Shown here: positions 53,817 through 63,215 of the stretch, piece by piece
Layout of the letters: each line of letters begins with the position of its first letter
Numbering within the stretch: position 1 is the stretch's first letter
Assembly: GCF_042932805.1 (NCBI RefSeq)
Contig: NZ_CP170633.1
Coordinates: 310,001-374,000, forward strand
Source: Ascidiaceihabitans sp029251465
Lineage (GTDB): Bacteria; Pseudomonadota; Alphaproteobacteria; Rhodobacterales; Rhodobacteraceae
Length of the DNA: 64,000 bases
Direction of reading: 5' to 3'
Position numbers and translations under genes: made by a program
Notes under the pieces: model-generated
Databases searched by the model: none
What the model was told of the DNA's origin: nothing
The model's input: the letters and a program-made list of their open reading frames with translations, nothing else

Positions 53817-54578
53817 ATGCCCCTGAAAATTGCTTTTGCCGCATCCCGTGCGCCTGTTGCCCAAACAGCCCGGGCGGCTTTGGTCGGGCGGTACGGGAAT
53901 GCACCGCTTGAAAGCGCTGATATTATCGTCGCGTTGGGCGGTGATGGTTTTATGTTGCAGACCTTGCATGACACTCGAGAATTGTCGGCGCCTGTGTACG
54001 GGATGAACCGTGGCACGATCGGATTCTTGATGAACGAGTATAGCGAAAGCGCGTTGGTCGAACGTTTGGAAGCAGCAGAAGAGGCAGAAGTAAACCCACT
54101 GACCATGCGCGCCACAGGTGTGGACGGCACGACGCATGACGCGCTTGCGATCAACGAAGTGTCACTGCTACGCGCATCCGCGCAGGCGGCGAAATTGCGC
54201 ATCACTGTCGATGGCAGGTTGCGGATGGAAGAACTGGTGTGCGACGGCGCGCTGGTTGCCACGCCTGCAGGCTCGACCGCCTACAACTACTCAGCCCACG
54301 GTCCTGTGTTACCGATTGGGTCTGACGTTTTGGCGCTGACGGCAGTTGCTGCATTCCGCCCACGTCGCTGGCGTGGTGCGCTGTTGCCCAAGACCGCGAC
54401 TGTGCGATTTGATGTGCTCGAACCGGAAAAGCGCCCCGTCATGGCCGAGGCGGATTCACGCTCTGTTATGAACGTCACGTCGGTGGTTATCCGGTCCGAA
54501 CCCAGCGTCGTTCACCGTATCCTGTTTGACCCCGGCCACGGGTTAGAAGAGCGTCTGATTTCAGAGCAATTCAGCTAG
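53817..54578 (+). CDS. nadK: NAD kinase
   Basis: NadK makes NADP from NAD and ATP. The 253-residue protein has the signature VALGGDGFMLQTLH (38-51) with the catalytic Asp43, GTIGFLMNEY, and ATPAGSTAYNYSAHGPVL. The ATG at 53817 follows AGGAAA; the longer open frame into glyA is rejected. Its end overlaps the convergent SCO gene by 8 nt. Confidence 0.95.
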   Translation: MPLKIAFAASRAPVAQTARAALVGRYGNAPLESADIIVALGGDGFMLQTLHDTRELSAPVYGMNRGTIGFLMNEYSESALVERLEAAEEAEVNPLTMRATGVDGTTHDALAINEVSLLRASAQAAKLRITVDGRLRMEELVCDGALVATPAGSTAYNYSAHGPVLPIGSDVLALTAVAAFRPRRWRGALLPKTATVRFDVLEPEKRPVMAEADSRSVMNVTSVVIRSEPSVVHRILFDPGHGLEERLISEQFS

Positions 54579-55131
54579 CCGGTTCCAGATATTTTAACGC
54601 AATGTCAGTGGCTTGTTCGGTCCCGATAATCGGTGGGATCAGGGTCATGACTTTGCCGTTCTCATCGAGCAGGTGAATGAACGAACCATGCGCGTAAATC
54701 CACCCGTATTCTGGATCTTGGAACAGGGGTTTTATGTCTACCGAAAAAGCTTCGTATGCCTCGTGAAGGGCCGCAGGCGCACCGGTTAAGCCTATGAAAT
54801 CAGGGTGCCATTTGGACAGCGGGGCCTGCATCGTGTCGACGGTGTCTTGGTCTGGTGCAATGGTGATCATCACGGGTGTAATGTCGTGCCCTTTGGCCTC
54901 GAGCGCGGTGGTGATATCGGCCATCAATGGAAACGCGGCGGTGCAAATGTCGGGGCAATTTACGTAGCCGAAAAACACCAGTTGGGCGCGCCCGTCCGGC
55001 GCAATTTCGGTGCGGGTTTCACCGTATTGATTGATCAGCGCATAGGATCCGCCCAAGTCAAAGGGCAGGCCACTTTGTGCGGTCGCAGCACCCGCCCAAA
55101 GCGCTAGCGACACAGCAAGTGATTTAATCAA
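54571..55131 (-). CDS. SCO1/SenC family copper-binding protein
   Basis: A 186-residue periplasmic protein with a signal peptide (about 1-19) and thioredoxin fold. The copper site is CPDIC (Cys59, Cys63) with His148 in YAHGSFIHLL. SCO proteins deliver copper to the CuA site of cytochrome oxidase or reduce its cysteines. It is the last of three overlapping minus-strand genes, the other two coding for secreted Cys-containing proteins. Confidence 0.92.
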   Translation of the reverse strand: MIKSLAVSLALWAGAATAQSGLPFDLGGSYALINQYGETRTEIAPDGRAQLVFFGYVNCPDICTAAFPLMADITTALEAKGHDITPVMITIAPDQDTVDTMQAPLSKWHPDFIGLTGAPAALHEAYEAFSVDIKPLFQDPEYGWIYAHGSFIHLLDENGKVMTLIPPIIGTEQATDIALKYLEPAS

Positions 55132-55688
55132 AAGTTTTCCTCGATAAAGGCTGCGTCAGCGTCTAGGCCCAACCCAAGATAGCCTTCGCGACCGATGATT
55201 TCCTTGATCCGAGGATCACGGCGAAACCATGCGCCTTTGCCTTTGGCTTCAGGAAATTGCTTGGCCCAAACTTTGGTGGCTTGGCTGGCTTTGCTCCACT
55301 CACCAGCGGCGGTTTTGATGCGCTGTACGAGATAGATATTCGATGCATTCAGGTCCTCGTCTTCAATCAACAGCCCGTCAACTTGCACGGTCTGACCGCA
55401 GTAAGGCGCAAGGTCGGTGGCAGCCCCCGTGAATGCAGGCTGGTTGTTTTTCAAAGGTAAAACCATGACGTTGTCTTCGGTGCGGATCAAACCCAGTTGA
55501 CGGGTGCCATCGCCGCAATTGTTCGGGCAATTACCCGTCAAATTGCACAACACATCAACGACTTTGGCTTCAAAGGTTGCTGGGATCTCGGCATAGAGGT
55601 TCCATGATTTAGCTTCGGATCCTTCAGAAAAATCTTGGGCAGCAAGCGGGCTGGCGGCAAGCGCCAGAAGTGCGATGAGATGCTTCAT
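55128..55688 (-). CDS. Secreted Cys-containing hypothetical protein
   Basis: A 186-residue protein with a signal peptide (about 1-18, ending PLAAQ). It has CNLTGNCPNNC at 48-58 (Cys48, Cys54, Cys58) and Cys97 in LAPYCGQTVQVDG, then an OB-like stretch. I do not recognise a named family. It overlaps the genes on both sides by ATGA, so it is coupled to the SCO gene. The clustered Cys suggest metal or thiol chemistry in the periplasm. Confidence 0.72.
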   Translation of the reverse strand: MKHLIALLALAASPLAAQDFSEGSEAKSWNLYAEIPATFEAKVVDVLCNLTGNCPNNCGDGTRQLGLIRTEDNVMVLPLKNNQPAFTGAATDLAPYCGQTVQVDGLLIEDEDLNASNIYLVQRIKTAAGEWSKASQATKVWAKQFPEAKGKGAWFRRDPRIKEIIGREGYLGLGLDADAAFIEENF

Positions 55689-56134
55689 TTGTTTGGGCCC
55701 GGGATCGAGAAGGGGGGGACGTTGCCGTAATCTTCGTGGTTGAGGTTCTGAATATCCAGATCGGAGACAACTTTGCTGACAACGAGGTAATTCAACCCGT
55801 CGCGTTCGTAATGCATGCCGTCTGCTTCAATCGTGTGGGCGGCCATGCGTAGGGCTGTGGCCCCGCCGTTGGATTGCGCGTCATCTTCGATCTTCAGAAC
55901 CATGTAAACGGTACCGTCTTCGGCCAGCAACCCGACCGGAATACCGCCCGCGCTGCACCACAATGCGCAGGTGTGGTGGGCGGACCCCACAACCGCATCA
56001 GGGCCGCCCATGACGCCAGAATAATAGCACCACGTGTCGATAATTTCGCCTTTGACTTGGATGCGCGTGCCTTCGGCGGCCCACAGTGGGGTCGTCATCA
56101 TACAGGCGGCAAGAGCCAGAATAAATCGTTTCAT
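55685..56134 (-). CDS. Secreted protein with HHTCALWC motif
   Basis: A 149-residue protein with a signal peptide (about 1-20). VKGEIIDTWCYYSG (28-40, Cys36) and AHHTCALWCSAGGIPVGLL (52-70, His53, His54, Cys56, Cys60) form a striking Cys-His set that could bind copper, haem or be thiol-active. It is the first gene of the operon ending with SCO. I know related secreted proteins near thiol or copper genes, but no function is established. Confidence 0.72.
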   Translation of the reverse strand: MKRFILALAACMMTTPLWAAEGTRIQVKGEIIDTWCYYSGVMGGPDAVVGSAHHTCALWCSAGGIPVGLLAEDGTVYMVLKIEDDAQSNGGATALRMAAHTIEADGMHYERDGLNYLVVSKVVSDLDIQNLNHEDYGNVPPFSIPGPNK

Positions 56135-56285
56135 TTCAGTCCTATCGTTTCTGCTTGGATCAAGCCTAACCCTTGAAGCGTAGATGTGGCAAATGGAATG
56201 AGTTCAATTTCGATCACATCTTCGTCTTGAACCGCGTGGACGGCTCGGATACTGCGGGCTTTCGGCAGCCTTCAGGAGACGACAA

Positions 56286-57563
56286 ATGACATCGACATGG
56301 GACGCACACACCCTTGGTATCGACTTTGGCACGTCCAACTCTGCGGCGGGGGTTTGTGTGGGCGGTAGGCCGTTCTTGATCCCCTCCGAGCCGGGGGAAA
56401 CCACCTTGCCCACATCGGTTTTCTTTGGGGTAGGGCGGTCTGAAATGACCATCGGCAACATGGCCAACCGCGCGCTGATCAACGGTGACGAAGGGCGGTA
56501 CATGCGGGCACTCAAAAGCGTTCTTGGCACGTCTTTGATGGGTGAAAAGCGGACGTTTCTGGGCGAAAAGATGGATTTTTATGACATCATCGGCCAGTTT
56601 TTGTCGGTGGTAAAAACCCGTGCCGAGGCGGCCTGCCATCAGCCGTTTGATTATGCGTTGTCAGGGCGTCCGGTGCGGTTTCATTCGCGTGATGCGGATC
56701 GCAATGCCAAGGCGCAATCGGACTTGGTCGAATGTTATTTGCGCGCCGGTTTCAGGGATGTGCGGTTTATGTTTGAGCCAGAGGCCGCGGCCTTGGCCAC
56801 GCAATCTATCGGCGACGAGGGGCTGTCACTGATCGTGGATATTGGTGGCGGGACATCGGATTTTTCGGTGTTTCGTAGTGGCACTGACGGGGTCGAGGTC
56901 CTTGCCAGCCACGGTGTGCGTGTGGGCGGTACAGATTTTGACAAACGGCTTAGCGTCGATCACGTAATGCCCTTGTTGGGGCGCGGCGCGTTGATCCGCA
57001 AAGAGATGGGCAGCGGCACCATAACTTTGCCCAATTCGATGTTTCAGCAACTCGCCACGTGGGAACAAATCCCGTTCATGTACGGGCACGACGTAAAGCG
57101 TGATGTGGCGCGTATGCAGCGTCTGGCTGTCGATCCACCGGTGCTAGCACGTCTGTCGTATTTGCTGGAAATGGAGCTGGGCCATGATGTGGCCTTTGCG
57201 GTTGAGGCTGGTAAAATCAAAGCGAATAGCGGTGACGGGGCAGAGGCGCGCATCGACCTAAGCATCCTTGAAAAAGGCGTGTTTGCGCCGCTTGGTCGCG
57301 ATCAGTTGGCCGTCAGTTTGGCTGAACACGTGCAAGAAGTCGTTGCTGCAGCGCTAGCAACGTTTGAACAAGCGGACTGCACAGCAGAGCAAATTAAGCG
57401 GATCATTTTTGTTGGTGGTTCCAGCCTGTTACGCCCAATCCAAAGTGCGATGCAAACGGCTTGCGTCAATGCGGAACTGGCCTATGCCGACGCGTTTACG
57501 GCAGTCATTGATGGGCTGGCTTTGGCAAGTGCGGCACCGCTGAAATACGGTACCGCGCCTTAG
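56286..57563 (+). CDS. Hsp70-family protein, YegD-like
   Basis: A 425-residue protein containing only the actin-like ATPase half of Hsp70. LGIDFGTSNSAAGV (10-23) is phosphate loop 1, DIGGGTSDFSVF phosphate loop 2, and FVGGSSLLRPI the adenosine motif. There is no DnaK-type substrate-binding domain, in keeping with E. coli YegD (about 450). It lies next to prpE, and its stop (TAG 57561-57563) abuts that gene's stop. Confidence 0.88.
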   Translation: MTSTWDAHTLGIDFGTSNSAAGVCVGGRPFLIPSEPGETTLPTSVFFGVGRSEMTIGNMANRALINGDEGRYMRALKSVLGTSLMGEKRTFLGEKMDFYDIIGQFLSVVKTRAEAACHQPFDYALSGRPVRFHSRDADRNAKAQSDLVECYLRAGFRDVRFMFEPEAAALATQSIGDEGLSLIVDIGGGTSDFSVFRSGTDGVEVLASHGVRVGGTDFDKRLSVDHVMPLLGRGALIRKEMGSGTITLPNSMFQQLATWEQIPFMYGHDVKRDVARMQRLAVDPPVLARLSYLLEMELGHDVAFAVEAGKIKANSGDGAEARIDLSILEKGVFAPLGRDQLAVSLAEHVQEVVAAALATFEQADCTAEQIKRIIFVGGSSLLRPIQSAMQTACVNAELAYADAFTAVIDGLALASAAPLKYGTAP

Positions 57564-59453
57564 TTATTCGGCTGCGTAGCCAATGGTTTGCAGTGCGGTT
57601 TTGATCTCGTCCAAGATGGCTGGATCATCGATGGTTGCAGGCAGTTTGAACGTTTCGCTGTCGGCAATTTTCACCATGGTTCCACGCAGGATTTTACCCG
57701 AGCGCGTCTTTGGTAAACGATCAACCACCAGTGCCAGTTTGAACGCGGCAACAGGCCCGATTTTCTCGCGCACTAGTTTCACACATTCAGCGGTGATCTC
57801 TGAATGCGGGCGATTCACGCCGTTGGTCAGGCAGACAAATCCGACCGGCAATTGGCCCTTAAGCTGATCGGTCACGCCGACGACTGCGCATTCGGCGACA
57901 TCGGGATGTGCAGCGAGAACTTCTTCCATCGCACCTGTGGACAGGCGGTGGCCAGCGACGTTGATCACGTCATCGGTGCGCGCCATGATGTATAAATAAC
58001 CGTCTTCGTCGACCATGCCCGCATCGCCGGTTTCGTAGTATCCAGGAAAGGCGGTCAGGTAGCTTTTCTTAAACCGGTCGCCAGCATTCCAAAGGGTCGG
58101 CAATGTGCCCGGTGGCAAGGGCAATTTGATCGCGATTGCGCCCAATGTATTTGGTTCCAACGGGTGTCCGTCGTCGCCCAAGATCTGCACGTCATAACCG
58201 GGCATCGGCACGGTGGGTGATCCGATTTTGACGGGTAGTGCCTCGAGCCCTGCTGGGTTGCCTGCGATGGTGTAGCCGGTTTCGGTCTGCCACCAGTGGT
58301 CATAGACCGGCTTTTGCAGGATGTTCTGCGCCCACTCGATCGTGTCAGGGTCGGCCCGTTCGCCCGCAAGATACAGCGCGCGCAAGCAGCTGATGTCGTA
58401 TTTGGCGCAGAATTCGCCTTTTGGATCTTCGCGCTTAACGGCGCGAATGGCGGTGGGGGCCGTGAAAAAGCTGCGCACGTTATGTTCTGAAATCACCCGC
58501 CAGAATGTGCCCGCATCTGGCGTGCCGACGGGTTTGCCCTCAAACACAATTGTGGTGTTGCCGTGGATCAGGGGCGCGTAGCAGATATAGCTGTGGCCAA
58601 CGACCCAGCCCACATCGGACGCCGCCCAAAACACATCGCCAGGATCGACGTCGTAGATGTTTTTCATTGTCCAGTTCAGCGCAACCAAATGACCGCCAGT
58701 GTGGCGTACAACGCCTTTTGGCGCGCCTGTCGTACCTGAGGTATAGAGGATGTAGGCGGGGTGGTTGCCGTCTACCGAAACGCAATCCGCGGCAGATGTT
58801 CCGTTTTGGAAACCATGCCAGTCCACGTCGTTTGCGCCCATGTCGCAGGTGTGTTGTTCGCGCTGTAAAATCACAGTGAAATCAGGCTTGTGCGTCGCTA
58901 GTTCGATAGCACCATCAAGCAGGGGTTTGTATTCGACCACGCGGTTTGGTTCTAACCCGCAGGACGCCGCGATGATCGCTTTGGGGGTGCAATCGTCGAT
59001 GCGCACGGCCAGTTCGTTGGCTGCAAAACCGCCAAACACGACCGAGTGCACGGCACCGATGCGTGCGCACGCCAGCATGGCTTCGAGGGCTTCGGGCACC
59101 ATTGGCATGTAGATGATGACGCGGTCGCCTTTGGTCACACCTTTGGCAACCAACCCACCGGCAAAGGCGGCAACGCGCGCTTGCATTTCTGCGTAGGTGA
59201 TTTTGGTTTGCGAATTGGTAATTGGGCTGTCGTGAATGACGGCCACCTGATCGCCGCGCCCCGCTGCCACATGTCGGTCAAGCGCGTTGTAGCAGGTGTT
59301 TACCTTGGCCTCGGCGAACCATTCGTACAGGTCATCCCCCAGCTCATAGAGCGCGCGTTTGGGGGCAACGTCCCAGTCAATCGCCTGCGCTGCATTGAGC
59401 CAATAGGCTTCGGGGTCTTGTAAAGACGCCTTGTATTCTGCGTGATAACCCAT
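57564..59453 (-). CDS. prpE: Propionyl-CoA synthetase
   Basis: A 629-residue acyl-AMP-forming enzyme. LYTSGTTGAPKGVVRHTGG is the ATP motif (about residues 236-254), with YYETGDAGMVDEDGY and the C-terminal catalytic Lys in PKTRSGKILR (about 582-591). WASDVGWVVGHSY-like AASDVGWVVGHSYI near 278 is shared with acetyl- and propionyl-CoA synthetases; PrpE fits better than Acs (about 650) by length and motifs. A 13-bp inverted repeat lies between it and the malic-enzyme gene. Confidence 0.9.
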   Translation of the reverse strand: MGYHAEYKASLQDPEAYWLNAAQAIDWDVAPKRALYELGDDLYEWFAEAKVNTCYNALDRHVAAGRGDQVAVIHDSPITNSQTKITYAEMQARVAAFAGGLVAKGVTKGDRVIIYMPMVPEALEAMLACARIGAVHSVVFGGFAANELAVRIDDCTPKAIIAASCGLEPNRVVEYKPLLDGAIELATHKPDFTVILQREQHTCDMGANDVDWHGFQNGTSAADCVSVDGNHPAYILYTSGTTGAPKGVVRHTGGHLVALNWTMKNIYDVDPGDVFWAASDVGWVVGHSYICYAPLIHGNTTIVFEGKPVGTPDAGTFWRVISEHNVRSFFTAPTAIRAVKREDPKGEFCAKYDISCLRALYLAGERADPDTIEWAQNILQKPVYDHWWQTETGYTIAGNPAGLEALPVKIGSPTVPMPGYDVQILGDDGHPLEPNTLGAIAIKLPLPPGTLPTLWNAGDRFKKSYLTAFPGYYETGDAGMVDEDGYLYIMARTDDVINVAGHRLSTGAMEEVLAAHPDVAECAVVGVTDQLKGQLPVGFVCLTNGVNRPHSEITAECVKLVREKIGPVAAFKLALVVDRLPKTRSGKILRGTMVKIADSETFKLPATIDDPAILDEIKTALQTIGYAAE

Positions 59454-59547
59454 GGTTCAAATCTCCTCCACCTGAGTTCGAAGTGTTAAGAGGACAGGAC
59501 CCTATGGGCAAGGGTGTAGGGCCAAAGTGCGATCATTGTAGTGAAGG

Positions 59548-59582
59548 AGTTTTCAACGCGACCTGACTGCGCGTTGAAAACT
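59548..59582 (-). other. 13-bp perfect inverted repeat between maeB and prpE
   Basis: AGTTTTCAACGCG (59548-59560) and CGCGTTGAAAACT (59570-59582) pair perfectly around 9 nt. It begins 11 nt after the malic-enzyme stop and ends 94 bp before the prpE start, both on the minus strand. No T run follows. It may stabilise or end the maeB transcript, or serve as an operator for prpE. Confidence 0.6.
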
Positions 59583-59593
59583 TTGCACAGCTG

Positions 59594-61867
59594 TTAACCG
59601 TAATGGGCCACCGGCGTGCCTGCGACGGCCCCCATATTCAGCAGGCCGCGCGCGGTAATTGACGGCGATACGATGTGAACTTTGTTGCCCATGCCCATCA
59701 AAATCGGACCAACCTCTAGCCCGCCGCCCTTCATCTTCAGAATGTTGCGCACCCCTGATGCGGCATCTGCGTGGGCAAAGACCAGCACATTTGCGGCCCC
59801 GTTCAGGCGACCTTCGGGCATGATGCGGGCGCGCAATTCCGGATCAAGGGCCGTGTCGATGTTCATCTCGCCGTCATACGTGAAATCGTGGCCACCTGCG
59901 TCCAGGATTTCGAGTGCTGCGCGCGCTTGCGCCCCGGTGCCCGTCGGTTGGTTGCCAAATTGCGAATGCGAACACAGGGCGATTTGCGGATCTAGACCAA
60001 AGCGGCGAACGTGACGCGCAGCCCCGATCACGATTTCAGCAAGCTGTTGCGGCGTCGGTTCTGTGTGCACATGCGTGTCGGCGATGAACAGTGGTCCGTC
60101 TTCTAGGATCATCATCGACAGCGCGCCCACAGGATGCAGATCACCGCGCCCAAGGATTTGTGCGGCATAATTCATGTGCCAACGGAACTCACCAAAGGTG
60201 CCGCAGATCAGGCTGTCGGCTTCGTCTCGGTGTACCATCACCGCGCCAATTGCAGTCGTATTGGTGCGCATAATGGCGCGGGCCAGATCAGGGGTAACGC
60301 CGCGGCGGGCCATCAGCGAATGATAGGTTTCCCAGTAATCGCGGTAGCGCGGATCGTTTTGCGGGTTCACCAGATCGACTTGTTCGCCCAGCTTGATCGT
60401 CAAACCTGCACGTTCGATCCGCTGTTCGATGACGTCTGGGCGACCAATTAAAATCGGGCGCTCGGCGGTTTCCTCAACCATGGCTTGGGCGGCGCGCAAG
60501 ACGCGTTCGTCTTCACCTTCGGCAAACACGATGCGGCGTGGGGTCGTGCGGGCGGCCTCGAAAACGGGGCGCATCAGCAAGGCTGATTTGAAAACGGATC
60601 CGTCGAGTTTGGTTTTATACGCTTCAAGGTCTTCGATGGGTCGTGTGGCAACGCCGGTTTCCATCGCCGCACGTGCAACCGCAGAACTGACAATGCCAAC
60701 AAGACGCGGATCAAAGGGTTTGGGGATCAAATAATCGACCCCGAATGTCATCTGCTCACCCTGATACGCTGCGGCGGCTTCGGCCGAGGTCGTGGCGCGC
60801 GCAAGGGCCGCAATGCCGTCGATACAAGCCAGCTGCATTTCGTCGTTGATGGTGGTCGCGCCGACATCCAATGCCCCGCGAAAGATGAAAGGAAAACACA
60901 GTACGTTGTTGACTTGGTTGGGAAAATCGCTGCGACCTGTGGCGATGATCGCATCGGGGGCCACCTCGCGCACGAGGTCAGGCAGAATTTCGGGCGTCGG
61001 ATTGGCAAGGGCAAACACGATGGGTTGTTTGGTCATGCGTTTGACGTGATCTTGGGTCAAAACACCGGGACCAGACAGCCCAAGGAACATGTCGGCACCG
61101 TCGATCACATCATCTAACGTGCGCTTGTCCGAGCTTTGGGCAAAGGCAGATTTTGCAGGGTTCATGTCGACCTCGCGGCCCTCGTAAACCAGCCCGTGAA
61201 TGTCGCAGAGCCAAACGTTTTCGCGTTTCACGCCCATTTTAAGTAGCATGTTGAGGCAGGCAATGCCCGCAGCTCCGCCACCGGTCGAGACGATCTTGAT
61301 GTCTTCGAATTTCTTACCCGCAACGTGCAACGCGTTTGTGGCCGCAGCGCCCACAACAATCGCCGTGCCGTGCTGGTCATCGTGAAACACCGGAATGCCC
61401 ATGCGCTCGCGGCAGATTTTTTCAACAATAAAACAGTCGGGCGCTTTGATGTCTTCAAGGTTGATCGCGCCAAAAGACGGTTCCAGCGCGCAGACGATGT
61501 CGGCCAGTTTTTCCGGGTCCGTTTCATCGACTTCAATGTCAAAACAATCGATCGAGGCGAACTTCTTGAACAGGACGGCCTTGCCCTCCATCACCGGCTT
61601 TGACGCCAACGCCCCGATGTTTCCCAGCCCCAGAACGGCCGTGCCATTGCTCACGACCGCAACCAGATTGGCGCGCGACGTGTAGCGTGCGGCCGTCGTT
61701 GGGTCCTTTTGGATTTCGAGACAAGCCTCTGCAACACCCGGTGAATAAGCGCGCGCCAGATCACGTCCGTTCGCCAGAGGTTTGGTTGCGCGAATCTCCA
61801 GTTTACCAGGGCGCGGAAATTCGTGATAATCGAGCGCGGCTTGGCGCAAATTTGGTGTATCGGACAT
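59594..61867 (-). CDS. maeB: NADP-dependent malic enzyme (MaeB type)
   Basis: A 757-residue fusion: malic enzyme (about 1-430) and a phosphotransacetylase-like domain (about 430-757). It decarboxylates malate to pyruvate with NADP. FHDDQHGTAIVVGAAATNAL and the Rossmann motif VSTGGGAAGIACL are clear, and the C-terminal half has FAEGEDERVLRAAQA. In MaeB this half binds acetyl-CoA and regulates but is not a working Pta. A palindrome stands 26-43 bp before the start. Confidence 0.96.
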   Translation of the reverse strand: MSDTPNLRQAALDYHEFPRPGKLEIRATKPLANGRDLARAYSPGVAEACLEIQKDPTTAARYTSRANLVAVVSNGTAVLGLGNIGALASKPVMEGKAVLFKKFASIDCFDIEVDETDPEKLADIVCALEPSFGAINLEDIKAPDCFIVEKICRERMGIPVFHDDQHGTAIVVGAAATNALHVAGKKFEDIKIVSTGGGAAGIACLNMLLKMGVKRENVWLCDIHGLVYEGREVDMNPAKSAFAQSSDKRTLDDVIDGADMFLGLSGPGVLTQDHVKRMTKQPIVFALANPTPEILPDLVREVAPDAIIATGRSDFPNQVNNVLCFPFIFRGALDVGATTINDEMQLACIDGIAALARATTSAEAAAAYQGEQMTFGVDYLIPKPFDPRLVGIVSSAVARAAMETGVATRPIEDLEAYKTKLDGSVFKSALLMRPVFEAARTTPRRIVFAEGEDERVLRAAQAMVEETAERPILIGRPDVIEQRIERAGLTIKLGEQVDLVNPQNDPRYRDYWETYHSLMARRGVTPDLARAIMRTNTTAIGAVMVHRDEADSLICGTFGEFRWHMNYAAQILGRGDLHPVGALSMMILEDGPLFIADTHVHTEPTPQQLAEIVIGAARHVRRFGLDPQIALCSHSQFGNQPTGTGAQARAALEILDAGGHDFTYDGEMNIDTALDPELRARIMPEGRLNGAANVLVFAHADAASGVRNILKMKGGGLEVGPILMGMGNKVHIVSPSITARGLLNMGAVAGTPVAHYG

Positions 61868-61892
61868 CGTATACTCCGGCTGATTTCAGATT

Positions 61893-61910
61893 TAGTTTAG
61901 CGTTAAACTA
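61893..61910. promoter_or_regulatory. Palindromic operator upstream of maeB
   Basis: TAGTTTA-GCGT-TAAACTA is a perfect 7-bp inverted repeat around 4 bases. It lies 26-43 bp upstream of the maeB ATG, where a repressor would block transcription. No regulator gene is adjacent. The divergent cupin gene starts 191 bp further on; the rest of this region is AT-rich with no clear frame. Confidence 0.5.
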
Positions 61911-62100
61911 TTTTTTCATTTTGGCCAATAACCTTTATTTTACTGGCTTGGTTTCACGGAATTTTGCATCGCCGTGAGCAAGCCACAAAAATGCCAGGTA
62001 AAATGCCACGTAACAAGGTTAGCCGTGCGTCGGTGTTTTTGCCCAAAAGATGCCCCTTGATGGGTTGCTATTGTCCCACGAGCCTATCAGGTTCAAGTTT

Positions 62101-63189
62101 ATGACAGATATACGCGCAGAAGTGTGTTTGCCGAGCATGGATTTGCGCGGCGACATCGGGTTTTTCACCAAGATTTTGGGGATGCGGATGGAAATGATCT
62201 ATCCTGCGGATGACCCTTGTGTCGCGGTGTTTTCGGGCCATGGCCTGGCCGTGCGTTTAGATGCCGAGCAAAAGGGCGAACCGGGGCAGATCAACATTCG
62301 CTGCGCAGCACCTGACACTTTTGCTGATGACGCACGTGATTTGACTTCGCCCGGCGGCACAAAAATCGGCATCACCGAATTGAATCCGCCGCTGTTGATG
62401 CCGCAGACAGCGCATTCGTTTGTCGTGCGACGCCTTGCGGATCAGGCCCCTTGGGTCATTGGCCGCGCAGGCATGCATTACCGCGATTTGATCCCTGACC
62501 GTTTGGGCGGCTCGATCATCGCCAGCCACATTCGTATCCCTGACGGCGGCCCGGTGCCGGACATGGTGCATTACCACACCGTCGGGTTTCAACTGATTTT
62601 CTGCTACCGGGGCTGGGTCGATCTGGTCTACGAGGACCAAGGCGAACCGTTCCGCCTGCACGCCGGCAATTGCGTGATCCAACCCCCCGAAATCCGCCAC
62701 CGTGTGCTGTTTGCCTCTGACAATATCGAGGTCATCGAAATTGGCGTGCCTGCGGAACACGTCACCACGATTGATCACGACATGGAATTGCCAAACGGGC
62801 CGGCGAACCCATCGCGCGACTTTAGCGGGCAACGCTTTGTACACCACAAGGCTGATCAGGCAACGTGGGCCCCGTTTCGGGTTCCGGGCTATCAAAGCCG
62901 CGACACGACGATTGCCGCGCACACCAATGATGTGGCGGGCGTGCATGTTATCCGCGCAGGCGCCGGTGCCCCCGATTGGACCAAACACACCACGGATATT
63001 CTGTTCACTTTTGTGATGGACGGCACCATGACGCTAGAGGGGGAAGGGCGCGATCCTTATCCCCTTGAGCCCGGCGACGCGTTTGTTATTCCACCCGACA
63101 TGAAGACGCGCTATGCTGACCCTTCGCCAGATTTGGAACTGCTCGAGGTGTCACTGCCCGCAGCGTTTAAAACGGTGATCGGGGCCTAG
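62101..63189 (+). CDS. VOC-cupin-cupin protein
   Basis: A 362-residue protein combining three domains. Residues about 5-90 look like a VOC/glyoxalase fold (SMDLRGDIGFFTKILGMRM). Residues about 130-230 and 260-360 are cupin barrels; the first has the two-His site HYHTVGFQLIFCYRGWVDLV and PPEIRHRVL, and the second has HTTDILFTFVMDGTMTLEGE and PGDAFVIPPDM. The start at 62101 is preferred to a weaker one 17 codons upstream. It lies 26 nt ahead of cdd, so it may be part of the same transcript. The reaction is unknown. Confidence 0.78.
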   Translation: MTDIRAEVCLPSMDLRGDIGFFTKILGMRMEMIYPADDPCVAVFSGHGLAVRLDAEQKGEPGQINIRCAAPDTFADDARDLTSPGGTKIGITELNPPLLMPQTAHSFVVRRLADQAPWVIGRAGMHYRDLIPDRLGGSIIASHIRIPDGGPVPDMVHYHTVGFQLIFCYRGWVDLVYEDQGEPFRLHAGNCVIQPPEIRHRVLFASDNIEVIEIGVPAEHVTTIDHDMELPNGPANPSRDFSGQRFVHHKADQATWAPFRVPGYQSRDTTIAAHTNDVAGVHVIRAGAGAPDWTKHTTDILFTFVMDGTMTLEGEGRDPYPLEPGDAFVIPPDMKTRYADPSPDLELLEVSLPAAFKTVIGA

Positions 63190-63215
63190 CGCCTGCGCAG
63201 TATTTGGGGGCGAGT

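Noticed and set aside
53646..54137. N-terminal extension of glyA by about 160 codons
   Set aside because: The extension lies over the divergent nadK coding region, and the known SHMT N-terminus begins at 53645.
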